Part shown: piece after piece, positions 58,139 to 64,000 of the stretch
Numbering within the stretch: the stretch's first letter is position 1
Layout of the letters: the number at the start of each line of letters is the position of its first letter
Source of the DNA: Xanthomonas sp. 10-10
Lineage (GTDB): Bacteria > Pseudomonadota > Gammaproteobacteria > Xanthomonadales > Xanthomonadaceae
Assembly (NCBI RefSeq): GCF_040182365.1
Contig: NZ_CP144460.1
Coordinates: 4,092,001 to 4,156,000 of the forward strand
Length of the DNA stretch: 64,000 nucleotides
Direction: 5' to 3'
The notes under the pieces: generated by a model
The model's input: only the letters and a program-made list of their open reading frames with translations
Database searches by the model: none
Told to the model about the DNA's origin: nothing
Made by a program: the position numbers and the translations under genes

Positions 58139-59539
58139 ATGCGTTCCATCCTGTTCGCCGCCCTTGGCGCGGCGCTGCTGTGCGGGCCTGCGTCTGCAGC
58201 ATCGCGGTTTGTGCAAGACCCCTATCCCAGCACCTACCGCGCGCTTGCGTCCGGTCCGGTGCTGATCCAGCACGCCACGGTGCTGACCGGCACCGGCGAG
58301 CGGCTGGACGATGCCGATGTGCTGCTGCGCGACGGCAAGGTGGCCGCGGTGGGCCGCGCATTGCAGGCGCCCGCCGACGCGCGCCGCATCGATGGCACCG
58401 GCAAGTGGGTCACCCCCGGCATCATCGACGTGCATTCGCATCTGGGCGTCTACCCCAGCCCCGGCGTCAGCGCACACAGCGACGGCAACGAGATGACCGC
58501 ACCGGTCACACCCAACGTCTGGGCCGAGCATTCGATCTGGCCGCAGGACCCGGGCTTCGGCACCGCGCTGGCCGGCGGCATCACCTCGCTGCAGATCCTG
58601 CCGGGCTCGGCCAACCTGATCGGCGGGCGCGGCGTCACGCTCAAGAACGTGGCCTCGACCACTTACCAGGGCATGAAGTTTCCCGGCGCGCCGTGGGGCC
58701 TGAAGATGGCCTGCGGCGAAAACCCCAAGCGCGTGTACGGCGAAAAGGGCGGCCCCGCCACCCGCATGGGCAACGTGGCCGGCTACCGCGCCGCCTTCAT
58801 CGATGCGGCCGAATATCTGCAGAAGAACGCACCGAAGAAGAAGACCGAGAAGAAGCGGCATTGGTGGAGCCGCGGCGGCGACAACGACAGCAGCGGGGAT
58901 GCCGGCGGCAAGCGCGATCTCAAACTCGACACGCTGGCCGGCGCCATCAATGGCGATATCCGCGTGCACATCCATTGCTACCGCGCCGACGAGATGGCGA
59001 CCATGCTCGACCTGTCCAAGGAATTCGGTTTCCACATTGCCGCCTTCCATCACGGCGTGGAGGCCTACAAGCTGGCCGACCGACTGGCGCAGGAAAACGT
59101 CTGCGGCGCGCTGTGGGCCGATTGGTGGGGCTTCAAGATGGAAGCCTTCGACGGCATCCAGGAAAACATCGCCATGGTCGACCGGCCGGCCAACAGTTGC
59201 GCCATCGTGCATTCGGATTCGGAAGAAGGCATTCAGCGCTTGAACCAGGAGGCCGCAAAGGTGATCGCCAACGCACGCCGCAGCGGCACCGAGATCGCGC
59301 CCGAACGCGCGATCCGCTGGCTCACCAGCAACGCCGCCAAGGCGCTGGGTATCGAGAAACAGACCGGTGCGCTGGAGCCGGGCAAGATGGGGGATGTGGT
59401 GGTGTGGAACGGCAATCCTTTCAGCTCCTACGCGCTGGCCGAACAGGTCTACATCGACGGTGCGCAGGTCTACGACCGGCATGACCGCGCACTGCAGCCG
59501 GTGTCGGACTTCATGCTGGGCCAGGAGGTGGCACGATGA
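58139..59539 (+). CDS. Secreted amidohydrolase (imidazolonepropionase-like)
   Basis: This 466-residue metal-dependent hydrolase has a signal peptide (LFAALGAALLCGPASAAS). Metal ligands of the amidohydrolase superfamily are present: HXH in IIDVHSHLGV, a later HIHCYR and AFHHGVEA, and the catalytic Asp in IVHSDSEEG. A Lys-rich low-complexity insert (KKKTEKKRHWWSRGG) lies at about residues 237-265. It is exported, and its substrate may be a peptide or cyclic amide (unknown). The stop overlaps the next gene's ATG by four bases (ATGA), so the two are coupled. Confidence 0.9.
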   Translation: MRSILFAALGAALLCGPASAASRFVQDPYPSTYRALASGPVLIQHATVLTGTGERLDDADVLLRDGKVAAVGRALQAPADARRIDGTGKWVTPGIIDVHSHLGVYPSPGVSAHSDGNEMTAPVTPNVWAEHSIWPQDPGFGTALAGGITSLQILPGSANLIGGRGVTLKNVASTTYQGMKFPGAPWGLKMACGENPKRVYGEKGGPATRMGNVAGYRAAFIDAAEYLQKNAPKKKTEKKRHWWSRGGDNDSSGDAGGKRDLKLDTLAGAINGDIRVHIHCYRADEMATMLDLSKEFGFHIAAFHHGVEAYKLADRLAQENVCGALWADWWGFKMEAFDGIQENIAMVDRPANSCAIVHSDSEEGIQRLNQEAAKVIANARRSGTEIAPERAIRWLTSNAAKALGIEKQTGALEPGKMGDVVVWNGNPFSSYALAEQVYIDGAQVYDRHDRALQPVSDFMLGQEVAR

Positions 59540-60816
59540 GCCGCGCCGCGTTCGCACGCTCGCGCCTGCGCGCGCTGGCCGCGCTGGTGATGGCCGCACT
59601 GGCCGTGCCTGCAGTCGCACAGCAGGTGCTGATCCGCGATGCCACCGTGCACACCGCCACCGCGCAGGGCACGCTGCAGCACACCGACGTGCTGGTGCAA
59701 AACGGCGTGATCCGCGCGATCGGCAGCAACCTCGCCGCGCCAGCCGATGCTCGCGTGGTCGATGCCAAGGGACGCCCGCTGACGCCGGCCTTGTTCGGCG
59801 GCATCACCGAGATCGGTATCGAAGAGGTCTCCGGCGAAGACAGCACCGTGGACAGCGGCATCAAGCTGGCCGAGCAGCCGATGCGCCCCGAGTTCGACGT
59901 CACCCTGGCCTACAACCCCGACTCGGTGCTGGTGCCGGTGGCGCGTGTGGAAGGCATCGGCTTCACCGCGCTCGGCGCCACCACCAGCGGCGCCTTCATC
60001 GCCGGCCAGGGCGGCATCGTGCGGCTGGACGGCAGCCCGGACCCGGTCGGCCCGCATGCCTTGTTCATCCGCATCGGCGCGGCGGCGTCCGATCTCACCG
60101 GAAGCTCGCGAGCGGCGCAATGGATGCTGCTCGATCAGCTGGTGGCCGAAGCGCGCGGCCGCGTCCCGGCCGATTCGCCGCATTCCTTGCTGACCCCGAT
60201 GGGCCGCCGCGTGCTGGCCAGCTATCTGGCCGGGCAAGGTCGCATCGTGGTGCAGGTGGAACGCGCGGCCGACATCCGCCAGTTGTTGCGCTGGGCACAG
60301 CGCGAGAAGGTGCGCATCGCCATCGCCGGTGGCGCCGAAGCCTGGAAGCTGGCGCCGCAACTGGCGCAGGCCAGGGTGCCGGTGCTGGTCAATGCATTGG
60401 CCGATCTGCCGGCCACCTTCGATCAGATCGGCGCCACGCTGGAAAATGCCGCGCGCCTGCGCGCGGCCGGCGTGGAGGTCAGCTTCAGCCAGAGCGGCGA
60501 TGCCTCGCACAACGCACGCAAGCTGCGCCAGCTGGCCGGCAATGCGGTGGCCAACGGCCTGCCGTGGGAATCCGGTCTGGCCGGTCTGACCCGCGTGCCT
60601 GCAGAGATCTTCGGCGTGGCCGATCGTATCGGCAGCATCGCGGTGGGCAAGCAGGCCGACCTGGTGCTGTGGGAAGGCGACCCGCTGGATGTTGCGCACT
60701 ACGCCGAACAGCTCTGGTTGGGCGGGCGCGAGATGCCGATGCGTTCGCGCCAGACCGAACTGCGCGACCGCTACCTGCAGCAGGCTGGGCCGCTACCGCG
60801 TGCGTATCTGAAATAG
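59536..60816 (+). CDS. Secreted amidohydrolase-like protein lacking metal ligands
   Basis: This 426-residue protein has a signal peptide (ALAALVMAALAVPAVAQQ) and the composite-domain ends of an amidohydrolase (VLIRDATVHTATAQG and GSIAVGKQADLVLWEGDPL). The metal-binding positions are lost: where the HXH should be there is LTPALFGGITEIG, the barrel His positions read VQVERAAD and IAIAGGAEAWK, and the catalytic Asp region is FSQSGDASHN. It is thus probably a non-catalytic partner of the upstream enzyme. The ATGA overlap suggests fixed stoichiometry. Confidence 0.85.
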   Translation: MSRAAFARSRLRALAALVMAALAVPAVAQQVLIRDATVHTATAQGTLQHTDVLVQNGVIRAIGSNLAAPADARVVDAKGRPLTPALFGGITEIGIEEVSGEDSTVDSGIKLAEQPMRPEFDVTLAYNPDSVLVPVARVEGIGFTALGATTSGAFIAGQGGIVRLDGSPDPVGPHALFIRIGAAASDLTGSSRAAQWMLLDQLVAEARGRVPADSPHSLLTPMGRRVLASYLAGQGRIVVQVERAADIRQLLRWAQREKVRIAIAGGAEAWKLAPQLAQARVPVLVNALADLPATFDQIGATLENAARLRAAGVEVSFSQSGDASHNARKLRQLAGNAVANGLPWESGLAGLTRVPAEIFGVADRIGSIAVGKQADLVLWEGDPLDVAHYAEQLWLGGREMPMRSRQTELRDRYLQQAGPLPRAYLK

Positions 60817-61076
60817 GCCTCGCCAACGACACCACGTCTGGGCTGCGCCAGACAGGCGCAGCCGGCGCTCTGAATCGACATGTACGCCTCGTACACTGCG
60901 CCTGGTTCACGCCGGCCGCTGCGCTGTGGACCGCTTGTTCCATTCAGCTGCTGCAAGTGCTGCCTGCGTCGATGCACGTGTATCGCAATGGTTTTGCCGA
61001 CGCAGGCACGCGCGTGCATCGGCCTGCGTCTCCACCATCGCCGGCAGCCTGCCGGCATCACTCGCAAGGACTGCCG
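60817..61076. other. Intergenic region with a short dispersed motif
   Basis: No gene was recognised. The sequence ctctgaatcgacatgtacgc near 60870 matches, with small changes, a stretch at 45225-45245. The frame of the following gene is open upstream without support. Confidence 0.4.
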
Positions 61077-61658
61077 ATGCGCCTGCTACCCCGCCTGGGA
61101 TCATCCATCATCGCTGCCTCCCTCGGGTTGCTGCCGCTGTCGGGCATGGCGCAATCGGGGTGGATCAATGCCCAGGGCGAGTCGGTTGCAGAATCGCCCA
61201 GCCGCAAGACCGTGCAGGACATGGGCGCCGGCCTGTTGCTGACACCGGATGCGGACTGGCAACAGAAGTGGAACACGCCCAGCGACACCGCCCCGCACTT
61301 CAACGAGGTCGACCATGTCGCGACCGGCGATACGATGTTCGTGCTGATCTTTCTGTCCAATCCGGGGCTGGATGCGCAACGCCGCGCCGATGTGGTGTGC
61401 AGCATCCGCGTCATCGACCCCACCGGGCATGCCGAGCAGAACACTGTCGATGCGCCGTGCCTGCAGACGGGCATCGAAGGCGACCCGCGCCATGTGTATC
61501 TGGCGCAGGTCAGCCTGGCCGTGCGTGCGGAGGCGAGCGACCCGCCCGGCCGCTGGCAGGTGCAGGTCACCGTCAACGACCGGCAGCGCGGCATCCGCAT
61601 TCCACTTGCCAGCACCTTCACCATGGGCCGCCAGCGGCAGCCCGCAAAGACGCCATGA
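61077..61658 (+). CDS. Secreted protein of unknown function
   Basis: The protein has 193 residues with a signal peptide (SIIAASLGLLPLSGMAQS). The mature part looks like a beta-rich domain with two cysteines (VVCSIRVID, DAPCLQTGI) likely disulfide-bonded in the periplasm. No family was recognised. It overlaps the next gene (ATGA), so the two are probably expressed together. Confidence 0.7.
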   Translation: MRLLPRLGSSIIAASLGLLPLSGMAQSGWINAQGESVAESPSRKTVQDMGAGLLLTPDADWQQKWNTPSDTAPHFNEVDHVATGDTMFVLIFLSNPGLDAQRRADVVCSIRVIDPTGHAEQNTVDAPCLQTGIEGDPRHVYLAQVSLAVRAEASDPPGRWQVQVTVNDRQRGIRIPLASTFTMGRQRQPAKTP

Positions 61659-62074
61659 GCACGCTGTCGTTGCGCGCGCGGGCGGTCTACCTGTTGGTGG
61701 CGGTGGCGCTGTTGCTGATCGAAGTGGCGATCGCTGCCGGTTGGATCGGCGGTGCGTGGGTGCGCGGCAGCCTGGGCGATGTGCTCGCCGTGGCGCTGGT
61801 CTATTGCGGCCTGCGCGGCGTGTTTGGCTGCCCGCCGGGATGGGCCTGCACCCTGGCAATCGGCATCGGCTGCGCGATCGAAGGCTTGCAGGCCATCCAT
61901 CTGGCCGACCGGCTTGGTCTGCGCCCCGGCAGTGCGGCCTATATCGCGCTCGGCAACACCGCAACGCTGCACGATGTGCTGATGTATGCCATCGGCGGCG
62001 CTATGGCGGTCGGCTGCGATGCGCTGTTGCGACCGCCACCGCATGCGGCACCTGCAGCCCCGCTGGTCGATTGA
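61655..62074 (+). CDS. DUF2809 family membrane protein
   Basis: This 139-residue protein has four predicted membrane helices (YLLVAVALLLIEVAIAAGWI, DVLAVALVYCGLRGVFG, ACTLAIGIGCAIEGLQA, DVLMYAIGGAMAVG) and matches DUF2809. Function is unknown. Its start overlaps the end of the secreted protein gene by four bases. Confidence 0.8.
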   Translation: MSTLSLRARAVYLLVAVALLLIEVAIAAGWIGGAWVRGSLGDVLAVALVYCGLRGVFGCPPGWACTLAIGIGCAIEGLQAIHLADRLGLRPGSAAYIALGNTATLHDVLMYAIGGAMAVGCDALLRPPPHAAPAAPLVD

Positions 62075-62095
62075 TCCTGTTTTTCCTGGAACGCC

Positions 62096-62851
62096 ATGCC
62101 CACCCTTCCGTCTTCCGCCATCGTCCGCTGCGCCGCCATTGCCACCGTGCTTGCACTGGGCGCCTGTGAGCGCGACACCGCATCCACCCCGTCATCGAGT
62201 GCGGGAGCGATCGCTGCCGCTGCAACCACGCCTGCCCGCACCGCAGTGACCTTGCACTGCCCGGATCTGGACGATGCCACGCGCGAGGCCGCCGCCCTTG
62301 CCGCAGGCGCGGGCGATCGCGTGCGGCGCGTGGGCGCGCATCGGCTGGAAGTGGCAACCGATGCAGGCACGCAGGTATTCGACGACAGCCCGCCCTACGA
62401 TGCGCCGCTGGACGGCGCCGAGTACCGCTATTGCGATCGCCGCGATGCGTACGTGTTGCTGCATCACCGCGATGGCGACACGTTTTCCGGCGTGCTGATC
62501 GACACCCGCAGCGGTACGCAGCTCCCCGGCGGTACCCAGGTGGTGATCGCGCCGGATCGCAGCCGCTATCTGGCCGTTGCGCAACGCGACGGCATGGACG
62601 GCGAGCAGTGGCGCGTTGTGGATTTCAACAAGCGCGTGCTGATCTCCACCACCAGCATGCTGCTCAGCCGGGATGGCACGACCGGCATCGCCGAACTGAG
62701 CGCACCGCAGTGGTTCGGTACGCAGCTGCAGGCGACCGCCACCTGCCTGAGCGACGACACCCAGCACTGGCAAGTCCGTCTGGCCAACGCGCAAGGCGCC
62801 TGGAACTGGCAGCCGCGCCGCACGTGCGATGCCAGCGATGCAGACCGATGA
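62096..62851 (+). CDS. Putative lipoprotein of unknown function
   Basis: The product has 251 residues with a lipoprotein signal peptide and lipobox LALGAC. The mature part is Cys-containing (LHCPDLDD, YRYCDRRDA, TATCLSDDT, RRTCDAS) with repeated short beta-strand-like stretches (YLAVAQRDG, WRVVDFNKRVLIS). No family recognised. It follows the DUF2809 gene by 21 bases and overlaps the next gene by 23. Confidence 0.7.
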   Translation: MPTLPSSAIVRCAAIATVLALGACERDTASTPSSSAGAIAAAATTPARTAVTLHCPDLDDATREAAALAAGAGDRVRRVGAHRLEVATDAGTQVFDDSPPYDAPLDGAEYRYCDRRDAYVLLHHRDGDTFSGVLIDTRSGTQLPGGTQVVIAPDRSRYLAVAQRDGMDGEQWRVVDFNKRVLISTTSMLLSRDGTTGIAELSAPQWFGTQLQATATCLSDDTQHWQVRLANAQGAWNWQPRRTCDASDADR

Positions 62852-63215
62852 CATGATGTTTGCAGGCGGCGGATTGCGCTCGATCCAACGCGCGGTGCTG
62901 CGCCAGGCGCCGGCCAACCTGCAGCGCGGAATCGAGGCCGTGGGCGGGCGCCTGATCCTCACTGCCGACGCGCTGCTGTTCCAGCCGCACGCGTTCAATG
63001 TGCAAACGCGTTCGCTCGCCGTGCCGCTGAGCGCAATCGTGGCGCTGCAACCGCGCTGGACACGGTTGTTCGGGCTGCTGCCGGTAGCGCCGACATCGCT
63101 CGCCGTGCGGTTGGACAACGGCGATGAGCACCGCTTTGTGATCGGCAAACGCCACCAATGGATTGCCGCCATTGCCGGCGCCCGTGACGCACTGAGCCAG
63201 GTCGAGCAGCCTTAG
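62829..63215 (+). CDS. Small GRAM/PH-like domain protein
   Basis: The product has 128 residues without a signal peptide. The segment GGRLILTADALLFQPHAFN followed by IVALQPRWTRLFGLLPV and LAVRLDNGDEHRFVIGK is typical of the GRAM-type fold, a small lipid- or protein-binding beta-sandwich. Its start overlaps the end of the lipoprotein gene, so it is likely coupled. A start at the second or third Met is also possible. Confidence 0.7.
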   Translation: MPAMQTDDMMFAGGGLRSIQRAVLRQAPANLQRGIEAVGGRLILTADALLFQPHAFNVQTRSLAVPLSAIVALQPRWTRLFGLLPVAPTSLAVRLDNGDEHRFVIGKRHQWIAAIAGARDALSQVEQP

Positions 63216-63426
63216 AACACCTGCGACCAATCGCAGCCATCGCAGTCACGCATCAACGCGTTCCACCCCAGGTCGCAGTGCAAGCGTGACCCGCACTTAG
63301 GTTCATTGCTGAAGTTTGAACCGGGTGCACGCTCTGCATCCTGAGCACTCGCAGCACAGCTCGCGCCCGCCTAGCATCGCGCAGCGGCATCGTGGCCACA
63401 TCCTTGCTTCGACTGAGGAACTGAAC

Positions 63427-64000
63427 ATGCTCCACTCCAGCTTGCGCATGCTGGCATGCGCGCTGTGTCTGTACGGCGGCGTCAGCGCACCGGCCCTGGC
63501 CACCTTCGGATTCACCCGCAGTGGCGACCGCGTGGTGGTGGACACCGGCGCCGAGCTGGTGTTTTCGGTCAATGCCAACAACGGCGACATCGTGTCGATG
63601 CGCTACCGCGACAACGAGCTGCAGACCACCGAATCGAAGGGCTCGCATATCGCCTCGGGCCTGGGCAGCGCCAGCGTGGACGCGCGCGTGGTCGGCGGGG
63701 CGATCGTGGTGTCGGCCAAGGCCGGCGATCTGACCCAGTACTACATCGCACGCAAGGGCCGTAATGCGATCTATATGGCCACCTATGCACCGACCCTGCT
63801 ACCGGTGGGCGAGCTGCGCTTCATCGCGCGCCTGAACGTCGCCAAGTTGCCTAGCGCGCAACAGGAACCCGACTCCAATGTCGGCAGCGTGATCGAAGGC
63901 GAAGACGTCTTCCTGCTGCCGGACGGGCGCACCAGCTCCAAGTTCTATTCGGCGCGCCGCATGATCGACGACCAGGTGCATGGGGTCAGCGGTTCGGGGG
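63427..64000 (+). CDS. Rhamnogalacturonan lyase-like secreted protein (PL4), cut by window edge
   Basis: The first 191 residues of a longer protein are present. A signal peptide (MLACALCLYGGVSAPALA) leads into a domain like the N-terminus of family PL4 rhamnogalacturonan lyases (FGFTRSGDRVVVDTGAELVF, NNGDIVSMRYRDNELQTTES, VIEGEDVFLLPDGRTSSKFY). Such enzymes cut the rhamnogalacturonan I backbone of plant pectin. The frame remains open at the right edge, so the catalytic part lies outside. The ATG follows a gaggaact ribosome-like site. Confidence 0.8.
   Translation, partial: MLHSSLRMLACALCLYGGVSAPALATFGFTRSGDRVVVDTGAELVFSVNANNGDIVSMRYRDNELQTTESKGSHIASGLGSASVDARVVGGAIVVSAKAGDLTQYYIARKGRNAIYMATYAPTLLPVGELRFIARLNVAKLPSAQQEPDSNVGSVIEGEDVFLLPDGRTSSKFYSARRMIDDQVHGVSGSG

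Overview
The window is a GC-rich chromosomal segment of a Xanthomonas species (Gammaproteobacteria, Lysobacterales). The assignment rests on gene content and order: a TetR-pcm-tolC group, the four-gene sucrose locus suxR/suxC/suxA/suxB, a tctDE-porin-citrate transporter block, many TonB-dependent receptors, and intergenic repeat families of the kind common in xanthomonads. No rRNA, tRNA, CRISPR array or complete insertion sequence was seen.

Layout. 0.3-3.2 kb: TetR regulator, isoaspartate methyltransferase-like protein and TolC outer-membrane channel, closed by a strong terminator. 3.4-3.8 kb: an orphan small secreted protein in unusually AT-rich DNA. 4.1-9.5 kb: lipopolysaccharide genes (waaA, lpxL, an O-antigen ligase/polymerase-like protein, a GT4 glycosyltransferase) and small ORFs. 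9.8-13.2 kb: a large secreted GH92 alpha-mannosidase. 13.5-21.8 kb: C4-dicarboxylate metabolism, with malic enzyme maeB, transporter dctA, a divergent OprO/P-type porin and a large hybrid sensor kinase. 21.8-29.3 kb: an accessory-looking block with a DUF1460 lipoprotein, a siderophore-type TonB receptor, intergenic repeats, an aldo/keto reductase, and two frameshifted genes flanking a small Atu4866-like gene. 29.4-36.2 kb: citrate/tricarboxylate sensing and uptake (LuxR-type regulator, orphan solute-binding protein, TctE, TctD, porin, CitMHS transporter). 36.4-37.1 kb: a PhaB-type reductase whose catalytic Tyr is Phe. 37.5-44.7 kb: the sux locus, with two identical palindromic operator candidates. 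45.3-51.3 kb: DJ-1/PfpI protein, QEGLA-motif protein coupled to rsgA, an aminotransferase coupled to an SGNH esterase, and a methyltransferase. 51.3-52.0 kb: a repeat-dense spacer. 52.0-63.2 kb: a second siderophore receptor, polysaccharide deacetylase, a glutaredoxin-IscA-like-rhodanese fusion, DUF924 protein, a pair of overlapping amidohydrolases (the second with its metal ligands lost), and small uncharacterised envelope proteins. The right edge cuts a PL4-type rhamnogalacturonan lyase.

How the genes fit together. Much of the window serves scavenging of plant-derived carbon and iron: outer-membrane entry (two OprO/P porins, SuxA, two siderophore receptors), inner-membrane uptake (DctA, CitMHS, SuxC), intracellular or secreted processing (malic enzyme, amylosucrase, GH92, rhamnogalacturonan lyase), and dedicated sensing (hybrid kinase, TctDE, LuxR-type regulator, SuxR). 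The most unusual observations are the Tyr-to-Phe reductase, the degenerate amidohydrolase partner, the palindromic repeat elements with terminal inverted repeats, the orphan binding protein translationally coupled to TctE, and the frameshifted block lying between a hybrid kinase and its likely response regulator.
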